Shown: positions 17,412-26,217 of the stretch, in pieces
How the letters are laid out: each line of letters starts with the position of its first letter
How positions within the stretch are numbered: position 1 is the first letter of the stretch
Assembly (NCBI GenBank): GCA_029260755.1
Contig: JAJDCQ010000233.1
Location: 1 to 51,992, forward strand
DNA: 51,992 nucleotides
Reading direction: 5' to 3'
Source: Planctomycetota bacterium
Lineage (GTDB): Bacteria > Planctomycetota > J058 > JAJDCQ01
Notes under the pieces: model-generated
Database searches by the model: none
What the model was told of the DNA's origin: nothing
What the model saw: the letters and a program-made list of their open reading frames with translations, nothing else
Position numbers and translations under genes: made by a program

Positions 17412-17422
17412 GAGTGCGTGGC

Positions 17423-17431
17423 ATTGTAGCA
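17423..17431 (-). promoter_or_regulatory. Extended -10 promoter for the DUF2225-like/histidine kinase operon
   Basis: The minus strand reads TGCTACAAT, an extended -10 element just upstream of the ATG at 17411, so the mRNA leader would be only a few bases. No -35 match was seen. The same TGC-TAnAAT form occurs before the desulfurase operon. Confidence 0.4.
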
Positions 17432-17512
17432 GCCCCGCGGGGAGCCGTCGCGGCGCGCGCCCGAGGAGCGCGACCCTTTGCGTCGCCCGCGCCGCCCTGT
17501 CACCATCGCGGC

Positions 17513-20500
17513 ATGACCGTCCCGCCGGACGATGCGTCCGGGTCGCGCCGCTTCGCCCCCAAGCCGCCGCGGCCACCGCCGCGACCGACCCGGCCACCCC
17601 CGTCCGTCGCGGGCCGACCCGGCATCCCGCCCTCCGGCGCGGTGACCCCGCCGATGCCGGCGCGACCCGCCTTCCTGTCGCCGGCGCCGGGAGCCGGCGC
17701 GAGCGGCCCGTTCCCCGCCGGCGACGACCTCCCGCCCGAGGTCCGGCGCGCGCTCGAGGACCCGATGCGCCGCCTGGGCCGCTACGTCACGCTCGACGAG
17801 CTCGGCCGCGGCGGGATGGGCGTCGTCCTCCGCGCGTACGACCCGGGCCTGCGTCGCTCCGTCGCGATCAAGATGATCGGCACCGGCGAGGCGCGCGTCG
17901 ACGAGACCGCGATCCGCCGCTTCCAGGTCGAGGCGCGGGCGGCGGCCCGGATCCGCCACCCCAACATCGTCGCGGTCCACGAGGTCGCCGAGCACGAGGG
18001 TCGCCCGTTCATCGTGATGGACCTGATCGAGGGGCGCACCCTCGAGGCGGTCATCGACGACGAGCGCTGGCCCGCCCGGCGGCTGGCCGAGCTGATCGCC
18101 AAGGTCGCCCGGGCGCTCGACCACGCCCACGGCCTCGGGATCGTCCACCGCGACGTCAAGCCCGGCAACGTCCTGGTGAACCGCGAGAGCGAGCCGCACC
18201 TCGGCGACTTCGGCCTCGCCTTCGACGTCGCCGGCGAGGACCGGCTCACCAAGACCGGCCAGCTCATCGGGACGCCGAGCTACGCCGCGCCCGAGCAGGC
18301 GCGCGGCGACCGGAAGGCGATCGGCCCGAGGAGCGACGTCTACTCGATCGGCGCCGTCCTCTACCACGCGTTCACCGGCCGACCGCCCTTCATCGGCGGC
18401 ACGCTCCTCGAGGTGCTCCGACAGGTCCACGAGGTCGACCCGCTGCCGCTCCGGGAGCTGAAGGCGACGATCCACGCCGACCTCGAGACGATCACCCTCA
18501 AGTGCATGGAGAAGGAGCCGGCGCGTCGCTACGAGCAGGCCATCGACGTCGCCCGCGACCTCGAGCGCTTCCTCGACGGCGAGGCGATCGCCGCGCGACC
18601 GCTCGGCCGGCGCCAGCGGATCGCGCGCTGGGCGCGGCGGCACCGCGCCCTCGCCGGCGCGTCGGTGATCGCGACGGCCGCCGTCGTCGGCGGGATCGTC
18701 GCCGGCGCGGCCGGCGTCGTCCTGAGCTACCGCCAGATCCAGGAGCAGCGCGACCGCGCCGAGGCCGAGAGCGGGCGCGCCCGGGAGGCCGAGGCGCGGG
18801 CGCAGTCGGCCGCCGACGCCTCGGCGATCGAGCGGGCGCGCGTCGTCGCTGGCAGCCGGGCGAAGGACGAGCTGCTGGGCCGCGCCCTCGCCGAGAAGGC
18901 CGCCCGGCACGTCGACGACGAGCGGTGGGACGAGGCCGGCGCCCTCGCGGCGCGGAGCCTCGACCTCGTCGAGAACGGGACCGCCCGGACGGCCCTCGCG
19001 GCCGTCCTCGATCGGCTCCAGCCGACCGAGTGGGTCTCCTCGCGGCGCGCGGCGATCTCGATCGCCTGGAGCGCCGACGGCAACCTGATCGCGACCGGTC
19101 ACCCGCTCGGCATGATCGACGTGTGGAACGCGGAGACCGGGCGCGCGATCGCCGCGCTCCACGGCCACGAGCGGAAGGCTCGTGCGCTCGCGTTCTCGCC
19201 CGACGGGAGGTTCCTCGCGAGCGGCGCCGACGACGCGACCGTCCGGCTCTGGGACGTCGAGGCGCGCGCGCCCGTCGCCGTGCTCCGCGGTCTCGAGGGG
19301 GACGTCGAGTCGGTCGCCTGGGCGCACGACGGCGCGCGGGTCGCCGCCGCCTCGCGCGGCGGACGCGTCCTGGCGTGGAGCGTCGCCCCGACGATCGCGG
19401 GCGACGGCGGCGAGGGGGCCGCCGCCGTCGAGATCGCGACCCACGCGGGCGGTGCGAGCGCCGTCGCGTGGGATCCCGCGGGAGGCCGGGTCGCGACCGG
19501 CGGCGCCGACGGCGCCGTCCATCTCCTCGAGCTCGCGACGGGCGCGATCGAGACGATCGTCCGCCGCGGCGCCGAGCATCCGGTGACCGCGCTCGCGTGG
19601 AGCGCGAGCGGCAGCCTGGCCATCGGCCTCGGCGACCCCGCCTCGATCGTGACCGACCGGGAGAGCGCCGCGGATGGTCGGCGCGGCGGGCACCACGGCG
19701 GGACGTCGGGCGCCGGCGGCGAGGCCTCCCCCGAGCCGGGGGAAGGAGAGGACGCTTTCGGCGCCGCGCTCGCCGCCGAGGAGCGTTACCCGCGGGTCGA
19801 GCTCGTCCTCCTCGATCCGGCGACGGCGCGGGAGATCGGGAGCTTCGAGGAGCATCGCGGCGCGGTCACCTCGCTCGCGTTCTCGAGCGACGGGAAGCGG
19901 CTCGCCTCCGGAGACATCGACGGGGCGGTCTACGCCCGCTCGCTCGCCGACGCGCGCGGAGAGGCCCGGGCCGTCGACCGCTTCGACGCGCAGCCGGTCC
20001 GCGGCGTCGCCTGGCACGTGGACGGGCGCCGCCTCGCGGCCGCCGCGGGCGATGGCTCGCTCCGGATCACCGACGTGCCGTCGGGCGAGCTGCGGGCGGA
20101 GCTCGTCGGCCACGGCGGAGGCGACTGGTCGCGACGGGCGGTCTGGGGCGCGAGCAACGGCGCCGCCGCCGTCGCGTGGAGCCCGGACGGGTCGCGCCTC
20201 GTCACCGTCGGCGCCGACGAGACGCTCCGGATCTGGGACGCCGCGGACGGCGACCAGCTCCTCGTCCTGGACGGTCACGATGCATGGATCGACGAGGTCG
20301 ACTGGAGCCCCGACGGACGGTGGATCGCGAGCGTCGCCGACGACACGACCTGCCGGATCTGGGACGCCGAGACGGGCGAGCAGATCCACGTCCTCCCGCA
20401 CGAGGCGGCGAAGGACCACAACCGCGCCGTCTACGAGGTCGAGTTCAGCCCCGACGGCAGCCGCCTGGCGACCGGCGGTCGCCGGCGCGTCTTCGACGTC

Positions 20501-22057
20501 TGGGACGCCGCCACCGGCGCGCGGATCGTCGAGCTCGGCCCGGTCGGGATCGTCGACGCGTTCGCCTGGTCGCCCGACGGGCGAACGATCGCGACCTGCG
20601 GGCACGACCAGAAGCTGCGGCTCTGGCCGATCCCGTCCGAGCCCCCGAGGCCAGAGGGGCGAAAGGGCGGCGAGCCGGGGAAGATCGAGCCGCTCGCCAC
20701 GATCGAGCCGCAGGGGTCGAGCTGGGACCTCGCCTGGAGCCCCGACGGGAAGTGGATCGCCGTCGGGCTCAACACGGGCCGCGTCGCGATCATCGACGCG
20801 CTCGAGCACAAGAGCGTCGCCTGGCTCGAGGGCCACGCCAGCGGCGTCGGCGCCGTCGCCTGGCACCCCGACTCCGCCCTGCTCGCGACCGGCGGCGGAC
20901 GCGACGTCCGGATCTGGAACGTCGCGGCGCGGACGACCGTGCTCCTCCTCGAGCACGGCGCGACCGTCAACGACCTCGCCTGGAGCCCGGACGGGACGCG
21001 GCTCGCCGTCGTCGACCGGACCGCCGCCCTCACCGTCCGACGGATGCTCCCGCTCGACGAAGGACGGCGCGCCTTCCCGACCGGCTGCGGCGTCGGACGG
21101 CTCGACCGCGGGCCGACCGGCCGGATCGCCGCCGCGTGCCTCGACGGGACCGTCCGGTTCCTCCGCCTCGACGACGAGCCGGAGGTGATCGCCTCGCGGG
21201 TGTCGGGGCCGGGCTGGATGCGGTGCGTGACCTGGATGCCCGACGGCGAGCGCTACGCGGCCTCGCACGACGGGACGCTGTTCCTCCGCCGCGTGGCGAA
21301 CGGCGACGAGATCGCGAAGGTGGTCGTCGACGCGAAGAAGCAGATCGAGCAGGTGTGGGCGGGACCGGACGGGAAGGCCATCGCGGTTGCCGCGGGATCG
21401 CGCCGCGTCGAGCTCTTCGACGCGGAGACGCTGAAGCGGCTGAAGCCGCTCGAGGGCATCCCGTTCGCGCCGAGCGCGCTCGCGTGGAGCCCCGACGCGA
21501 CGTCGCTCGCGTCGGCGGCGAGCTACGAGGGCACCCACGTCTTCGACGTCGCCTCCGGCGAGAAGGTCGCCGTCCTCGACGACGCCGGCCACTCGTGGGC
21601 GGCCGACTGGAGCTCCGATGGAACGCGGCTGGCCGTCGGCTCGAACCAGCACGACGTGCGCATCTACGAGACCGCGACCTGGCGGGCGCTCGCGACGCTC
21701 CGCGGGCACGAGAACGACGTGAGGCAGCTCGCGTGGAGCCCCGACGGGCGGTTCGTGGCGAGCGGGAGCGACGACACCTCGATCCGGGTGTGGAGCGCGG
21801 AGCGCTACGAGATCGCCCTCGTCCTCGAAGGACACCAGCAGGCGATCAACGGGCTCGCCTGGAGCGCCGACGGGCGCTGGCTCGTGAGCGGAAGCGACAG
21901 CACCGAGGGGATCTTCGTCTGGGACGCGGGCCTGCTCCTCCGGAGCCGCCCCGACGAGCTCGTCGAGCGCCTCGCGATCGAGACGCGCCACCGGGTTCAG
22001 GGGCTCGACGCGGTCCTGGTCACGAATCGACTCCGGCTGGTGACCGGCGGTCGCTAG
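17513..22057 (+). CDS. Ser/Thr protein kinase with about 21 WD40 repeats
   Basis: 1514 aa. The N-terminal 85 residues are Pro-rich. A Hanks-type kinase domain (about 90-365) follows, with glycine loop GRGGMGVV, VAIK (K120), HRDVKPGNV, GDFGLAFD and GTPSYAAPEQ, so all catalytic residues are present. A TM segment (about 380-402) precedes a coiled-coil of about 80 residues. WD40-type repeats fill the rest; I count about 21 blades ending in W-type motifs (AWSPDGRFVASGSDDTSIRVW is typical, close to 20 residues), enough for three seven-bladed propellers. The propellers would be extracytoplasmic if the single TM is real. The ATG at 17513 is favoured over the upstream ATG at 17414 because the gap is Ala/Arg shadow sequence. 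It is divergent from the DUF2225-like operon. Confidence 0.93.
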   Translation: MTVPPDDASGSRRFAPKPPRPPPRPTRPPPSVAGRPGIPPSGAVTPPMPARPAFLSPAPGAGASGPFPAGDDLPPEVRRALEDPMRRLGRYVTLDELGRGGMGVVLRAYDPGLRRSVAIKMIGTGEARVDETAIRRFQVEARAAARIRHPNIVAVHEVAEHEGRPFIVMDLIEGRTLEAVIDDERWPARRLAELIAKVARALDHAHGLGIVHRDVKPGNVLVNRESEPHLGDFGLAFDVAGEDRLTKTGQLIGTPSYAAPEQARGDRKAIGPRSDVYSIGAVLYHAFTGRPPFIGGTLLEVLRQVHEVDPLPLRELKATIHADLETITLKCMEKEPARRYEQAIDVARDLERFLDGEAIAARPLGRRQRIARWARRHRALAGASVIATAAVVGGIVAGAAGVVLSYRQIQEQRDRAEAESGRAREAEARAQSAADASAIERARVVAGSRAKDELLGRALAEKAARHVDDERWDEAGALAARSLDLVENGTARTALAAVLDRLQPTEWVSSRRAAISIAWSADGNLIATGHPLGMIDVWNAETGRAIAALHGHERKARALAFSPDGRFLASGADDATVRLWDVEARAPVAVLRGLEGDVESVAWAHDGARVAAASRGGRVLAWSVAPTIAGDGGEGAAAVEIATHAGGASAVAWDPAGGRVATGGADGAVHLLELATGAIETIVRRGAEHPVTALAWSASGSLAIGLGDPASIVTDRESAADGRRGGHHGGTSGAGGEASPEPGEGEDAFGAALAAEERYPRVELVLLDPATAREIGSFEEHRGAVTSLAFSSDGKRLASGDIDGAVYARSLADARGEARAVDRFDAQPVRGVAWHVDGRRLAAAAGDGSLRITDVPSGELRAELVGHGGGDWSRRAVWGASNGAAAVAWSPDGSRLVTVGADETLRIWDAADGDQLLVLDGHDAWIDEVDWSPDGRWIASVADDTTCRIWDAETGEQIHVLPHEAAKDHNRAVYEVEFSPDGSRLATGGRRRVFDVWDAATGARIVELGPVGIVDAFAWSPDGRTIATCGHDQKLRLWPIPSEPPRPEGRKGGEPGKIEPLATIEPQGSSWDLAWSPDGKWIAVGLNTGRVAIIDALEHKSVAWLEGHASGVGAVAWHPDSALLATGGGRDVRIWNVAARTTVLLLEHGATVNDLAWSPDGTRLAVVDRTAALTVRRMLPLDEGRRAFPTGCGVGRLDRGPTGRIAAACLDGTVRFLRLDDEPEVIASRVSGPGWMRCVTWMPDGERYAASHDGTLFLRRVANGDEIAKVVVDAKKQIEQVWAGPDGKAIAVAAGSRRVELFDAETLKRLKPLEGIPFAPSALAWSPDATSLASAASYEGTHVFDVASGEKVAVLDDAGHSWAADWSSDGTRLAVGSNQHDVRIYETATWRALATLRGHENDVRQLAWSPDGRFVASGSDDTSIRVWSAERYEIALVLEGHQQAINGLAWSADGRWLVSGSDSTEGIFVWDAGLLLRSRPDELVERLAIETRHRVQGLDAVLVTNRLRLVTGGR

Positions 22058-22064
22058 GACGGAT

Positions 22065-22429
22065 AGGGGCTATCAAGCTCGTTCAGGTGCCGATGGGCTC
22101 GCCTCCGGCGAGCAGGATGTCACCACGGAGACACGGAGGACACGGAGGATTCACGGAGTCGCGCGGGCGGCGCCGACCGGGTTGGTTGGTGTCGCTTCGC
22201 GACGAGGATGGAACCACAGAGGCACGGAGGCACGGAGGAGCTTCGGGTGCGCGAGATCTCCGTCGAAGAGAACGGACGAACGGACGAACGAGCGCGTTCA
22301 GCCCGCGTCGAGCTCCTCGCATCTCTCTCCGGGAATCCTCCGTGTCCTCCGTGTCTCCGTGGTTTCATCCTCTTCGCCGAAGGCGAAGCCGGTGGGTCCG
22401 CGGTCACCTGAATCAGCTTGATAGCCCCT
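22065..22429. repeat. 365-bp MITE-like element of nested palindromes (9-bp-unit family copy 2)
   Basis: Bounded by 25-bp inverted ends (22065-22089 and 22405-22429, 23 of 25 paired; each begins AGGGGCTATCAAGCT). Inside are three copies of a half-unit. Each is a small hairpin (22097-22113, 22191-22203, 22372-22388) followed by AGGATG, two bases, ACCAC and tandem 8-9-mers of CACGGAGGA type. Two half-units point right and one points left. It contains no ORF that I believe. It begins 8 bp after the kinase stop, so it may also end its transcript. A direct-repeat target duplication is not obvious. Confidence 0.8.
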
Positions 22430-22449
22430 GCCAGTAGGAGTGGGACGTC

Positions 22450-22601
22450 TCACGCCCAGGAGGGAGAGGCGTGAGGCGTGAGGGGCGTCCTCGGGGCGCG
22501 GCGAGCGCGGTTGGGCTCACATCTTCGGACGGGATTGGGGCTGGTGTGTCCGCGGTTCGCCGGCTTGTCCTCGGGGCCTTGTTCCTCACGCCTCACGACT
22601 C
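22450..22601. repeat. Inverted GGCGTGA heptamer repeats
   Basis: CTCACGCC (22450-22457) pairs with GGCGTGAG (22468-22475). The larger motif GAGGCGTGAGGCGTGAGG (22466-22483) has an inverted partner at 22584-22601 with two mismatches. It lies in the 196-bp gap between the MITE-like element and the small hypothetical gene. There is no coding signal. Confidence 0.65.
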
Positions 22602-22625
22602 TGGTTGGTGGATCGTTCCGCCTGA

Positions 22626-23108
22626 TCAGTTGAGGCTGGTCCGTGCGTCGAAGCTCCGCTGGGGGACGAGGGCGATGTCGAAGTCTCGACCCTTGTCCAT
22701 CCAGGAGATGATCGTGCCGACCACGTCGATCAGGTTTCGGTAGTTCTGGGCCGTCGGGAGCCAGGGACTGATCACGACGCTGCGCTTGCCGGGCTCGCCG
22801 TCCGCGTCGCCCTTGGTCGCGTTCTTCTTCGCCCAGGCCGGCGTCGCCTCGCTCCCCTCGCCGAAGAACGACTCCTCGAGCCCGTCGGGCCCGTCGGACC
22901 CGTCCTGGTGGCTCGTGGCGGCGTCGTGCCCGCCATGGAGGCTGACGACGAAGTCGCGCCCCTCCTCGAACCACTGGAGCAGATCACGGATCGCGTCGAT
23001 GCTCTTGAACTTGTTCTTGAGGAGCGTCGTGAGCTCCTCTCCCTTTCGCGCGCGCTTGATGAAGTAGATCTTCTTCAAGACGCTCGGTCCCGACCCCGAC
23101 CCTGCCAT
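22626..23108 (-). CDS. Small hypothetical protein with an internal duplication
   Basis: 160 aa, family unknown, no signal peptide or TM. Two stretches look duplicated: SIDAIRDLLQWFEEGRDFVV at about residues 36-55 and IDVVGTIISWMDKGRDF in the last 40 residues. Both have an Ile-Asp lead, a Trp and Gly-Arg-Asp-Phe in the same spacing. The middle is Asp/Gly-rich. The ATG at 23108 is preceded by purine-rich sequence (GAGAGCGAGCGAG). It is flanked by repeat elements on both sides. The composition is richer in Lys and Phe than shadow ORFs, which supports that it is real. Confidence 0.68.
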   Translation of the reverse strand: MAGSGSGPSVLKKIYFIKRARKGEELTTLLKNKFKSIDAIRDLLQWFEEGRDFVVSLHGGHDAATSHQDGSDGPDGLEESFFGEGSEATPAWAKKNATKGDADGEPGKRSVVISPWLPTAQNYRNLIDVVGTIISWMDKGRDFDIALVPQRSFDARTSLN

Positions 23109-23236
23109 GGCTCGCTCGCTCTCGGTTCGTCTCTTCGATCGAGTCGCGCCTCGGCTCAGGCCCGACTCCCTTTTCCCCTTTGCACTATTAGGTATCGGTC
23201 GTTTTCGGCGGAACGTTTAGCCCCATTTGCGGCTCA

Positions 23237-23303
23237 GGGGAGCGCGGGAAACGGGAACGGGGGTCGGAGGGTGGGCCAGTGGGGAGGGTGAGGAGCGGGA
23301 GGG
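23237..23303 (+). other. G-tract cluster with quadruplex potential
   Basis: At least nine runs of three or more G occur within 67 bp, spaced mostly 1-7 bp apart. That satisfies the usual G-quadruplex pattern several times over. It is intergenic, upstream of the small hypothetical gene. The rest of 23109-23563 holds the palindrome at 23407-23497 and nothing else I recognise. Confidence 0.5.
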
Positions 23304-23406
23304 GCGGCCTGAGACTGGGTCGCCACCACGGCCGGTCGGGGTAGGGTCCCGGAATCGTCCAGGATCACTCGCCGACCTCGGCAATGGACCGCCGATCCGG
23401 CAGCTC

Positions 23407-23497
23407 GCAATCCGCGTCATCCGCGCAATCCGCGGTTCCCTTCGGGTGCCAACCCAACAACGAAGGAACCGCGGATTGCGCGGATTTCGCGGATTGT
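23407..23497. repeat. Palindromic element made of 9-bp units (family copy 3)
   Basis: The left arm has GCAATCCGCG, TCATCCGCG and CAATCCGCGG units followed by TTCC. The right arm has the mirror GGAACCGCGGATTGCG, then GCGGATTTCGCGGATTG. A 26-bp centre between CTTCG and CGAAG can itself pair at its edges. The arms are closely related to copy 1 at 5575-5661. It lies 66 bp beyond the stop of the second large kinase. Confidence 0.82.
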
Positions 23498-23563
23498 CCC
23501 TGCCGACGCCCAGTCGTTGCCGTCGCTGGCATCCCAGTCGATCGGCGATCCACGAGAGGGCGA

Positions 23564-26101
23564 TCAGAGCTCGCGGTCGAGGATCTTCCGCCAATCCCGG
23601 ATCTCCCGCCGCACCGTCGCGGGGATCGACGGAGCGCCGGCCGCGCGCTCGAGCACGTCGACCGCCTCGCGGAATCGGGCCTCGTCGTCGTTCTCGTACC
23701 AGGCCCGGCCCTTGCCGAGGCGGTAGAGGCGCGCCGCCTCGGCGACGATCGCGCGGCCGTAGATCTGCCCGAGCTCGGGCGACTCCGGCCGCAGCGCCGC
23801 CGCGGTGGCGTAGGCGTCGAGCGCGCCGACGTGATCGGCGAGGGCTCCGCGCGCCGCGCCGAGGACGACGTGGAGGCGCGGCGCCTCGGCGAGCTTTCCG
23901 CCGCGCGCGATCGCGGCGTCGAGGAGCTCGCGGGCGCGGGCGGGGTCGTCGACCTCGAGCGCGTTTTCCGCCTCGCGCACCACGATCGCGACCTCCTCGG
24001 CGACGACCTCGTCGATCTCGGTCAGCACCTGCTCGTCGTAGGTGAGCTGGCGGGCTCCGAGGAGGGCCTGGTAGCCCTCGACCGCCATCGGGCCGCGGGC
24101 CGCGGCGATCGAGGCGCCGTCGTGCAGGGCGATCACGTCGACCGAGACGACCGAGCCCTCGGCGCGATAGGTCAGGACGACCGCGGCCGTGTGCTCGTCG
24201 GCCTCCAGAGCCTTCGCCAGCGCGCTCCGGCGCTCGGCGTCGTCGCCGGTGAGGTCGCCCCGGCGGTAGCCGGCGCGACGGAGGCGCTCCGCGATGCCGG
24301 GACGCGTCGCGCGGATCCGGATCCGGGCTCCGCCGCGGGCCATCCGGCCGACCGCGCGGCGGTGCAGCTCGGTGAGGAGCGCCGTCTCGAGTCGGCGGAG
24401 CAGGCTCGCGCCGTGGACGTTCTGAACGCGGCGCTCGGCGTCCTCGGCCTCGAGGAGGAGCAGGGTGATCGGACGGTCGAGCGTCTCGAGGCGATCGATC
24501 AGCTCGGCGGCCAGCCCGCGATCGCCCGTGCCGGTCACCTTCGGCACCTCGGCCGCGCCGAGCAGGTCGCCCGTCCCGAGGTCGACGCGACGGATGTGGA
24601 CGATCGCGGTCGCCGGGTCGATCGCCACGCGGATCGCCACCGTCGTCTCGGACCGCTCGGCCATCGTCGCGCGGACGCCGGCGTCGAGGAGGTCGAAGTC
24701 GTCGGTCGCGGTCAGAACGAATCGGACCGGATCGGTCGCGAGCAGGCGCGCCTTGACCTCGGCGGTGAACGCGCTCGCCCGACCCGGCGCGCCGGCCGCG
24801 TCGAGGCCGAGGTCGGCCACGGGCAGGAGCAGAACGCGGTCGCCCTCCATCGTCGCGGTGAGCGCGTCGAACGCGCCGTCGAGCCCGCCCTGGATCGCCG
24901 GTGAGAGCGGCGCGCCCGGGTCGAAGGGACCGGGCGGCGGCCGCTCGATGGTGCGCGGCGCGGCGAGGAAGGACGCGAGCATCGCGCCCGCGATGATCGC
25001 GGCGATCGCGTTGCGGCGTCGATGCGCCGAGGCGTGGGTCCGACCGCGGCGGGCGAGCCGCTCGCGCCGCTCCTTGATCTCCTGATCCTGCGGCAGGAGC
25101 GCGCCCGGCCGCTCCTCGGCGAGGGCGTCGGCGTCGCCGTGCTCGTCGTTCGGCTTCCCGGCGAACGGCGGCGGGGGCGGCGCGCCAGGTCCCGCGGCCG
25201 GCGTCGCGACCACGTCGCCGCTCTGAGCCGCGAAGGTCGCCCGCACCGCGGCGCGGAGGTCGGCGACGTCGGAGTAGCGCCGCCCCGGATCCGCGGTGAG
25301 GGCGCGGGCGAGGATTCCGTCGAGGGCGCGCGGCAGCTCCTCGCGGAGATCGCTCGGTCGATCGAGCCCCTCGGGGCGGGCGCCGGTGAGCATCTCGAAG
25401 AAGACGACGCCGAGGCTGTAGACGTCGGCCCGCGGGTCGGGCGTCAGGGTGGCGGCGTCGCCCTCCTCGTCATCGTCGCCCGAGCCGTTGCCGGCGCGCT
25501 TCGCCGACTGCTCCTCGATCGCGATCCGGACCTCGGGCGCGACGTAGCCGAACGTCCCGCCGAGCGCATCGCGCGCGGTGAGGAGGCTGGCGAGACCGCC
25601 GGAGAGGTGGACCTTGGTCCCCTCCGCGCCGCGGCGGACGCGCCCGAGGCCGAAGTCGGCCACCTTCACCTCGCCGTGGCGGCCGAGGAGCACGTTCTCC
25701 GGCTTGAGGTCGTAGTGGATGATCCCGCGCCCATGGGCGTGGTCGAGGACGTCGGCGAGGGCGTCGAAGATCGAGGCGGCCTCGTCGATCGGCAGGCCGC
25801 CGGCGCCGGCCCGCTGGAGCCGCGCGCGGAGGCTCTCGCCGTCGACGTACTCCATCATGAAGTAGGGCGGCTCGTGGGTGAGGCAGAGGTCGACCGTCGC
25901 GACGACGCCGGGGTGGTCGAGGTCGTGCTGGAGGATCCCCTCGCGCCGGAGCGGCCCGATCGCCCGCTCGTCGGTCGGGAACTTGACGGCGACGACGCGG
26001 CCGGGGAGCTCGGCGTGGCGGGCACGCCAGACCTCGCCGAAGCCACCGCTGCCGATGCGCTCCTCGAGGATGTACTCGCCGACCTTCTGGCCCTTGTTCA
26101 T
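23564..26101 (-). CDS. Transmembrane Ser/Thr protein kinase with a large C-terminal region (HYD variant)
   Basis: 845 aa from ATG 26101. The kinase domain (about 10-290) has GSGGFGEVW, VAVKFP (K40), IIHYDLKPENVLL (D131), ADFGLG (D149) and YVAPEV. The usual HRD arginine is tyrosine, a non-RD kinase, so activation-loop phosphorylation may not be needed. The Pro-rich linker is followed by a TM at about 364-381. The outside region (about 385-845) looks like an alpha/beta domain (LLLPVADLGLDAAG, FVLTATDDFDLLDAG) resembling the peptidoglycan-associated or FlgO/CsgG-like lipoprotein fold, then TPR-like helices. Ligand unknown. Confidence 0.9.
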   Translation of the reverse strand: MNKGQKVGEYILEERIGSGGFGEVWRARHAELPGRVVAVKFPTDERAIGPLRREGILQHDLDHPGVVATVDLCLTHEPPYFMMEYVDGESLRARLQRAGAGGLPIDEAASIFDALADVLDHAHGRGIIHYDLKPENVLLGRHGEVKVADFGLGRVRRGAEGTKVHLSGGLASLLTARDALGGTFGYVAPEVRIAIEEQSAKRAGNGSGDDDEEGDAATLTPDPRADVYSLGVVFFEMLTGARPEGLDRPSDLREELPRALDGILARALTADPGRRYSDVADLRAAVRATFAAQSGDVVATPAAGPGAPPPPPFAGKPNDEHGDADALAEERPGALLPQDQEIKERRERLARRGRTHASAHRRRNAIAAIIAGAMLASFLAAPRTIERPPPGPFDPGAPLSPAIQGGLDGAFDALTATMEGDRVLLLPVADLGLDAAGAPGRASAFTAEVKARLLATDPVRFVLTATDDFDLLDAGVRATMAERSETTVAIRVAIDPATAIVHIRRVDLGTGDLLGAAEVPKVTGTGDRGLAAELIDRLETLDRPITLLLLEAEDAERRVQNVHGASLLRRLETALLTELHRRAVGRMARGGARIRIRATRPGIAERLRRAGYRRGDLTGDDAERRSALAKALEADEHTAAVVLTYRAEGSVVSVDVIALHDGASIAAARGPMAVEGYQALLGARQLTYDEQVLTEIDEVVAEEVAIVVREAENALEVDDPARARELLDAAIARGGKLAEAPRLHVVLGAARGALADHVGALDAYATAAALRPESPELGQIYGRAIVAEAARLYRLGKGRAWYENDDEARFREAVDVLERAAGAPSIPATVRREIRDWRKILDREL

Positions 26102-26217
26102 GGTCGCTCTGGGGTTTGCGTCCCGGCCCATCCGTGTCGAGCGGCCTCACGCAGAGCCCGCCCCCTCTTTGGACGCGCCCCGGGCGTCGCCGTCCGGTGG
26201 CCGGCGGCGCAGGGCGG

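Noticed and set aside
17084..22437. Very long ORFs on both strands over the WD40 kinase (1635 and 1738 codons)
   Set aside because: They are shadow frames of a GC-rich gene, Arg/Ala/Pro-rich with no domain, while the 1514-aa frame has complete kinase and WD40 motifs.
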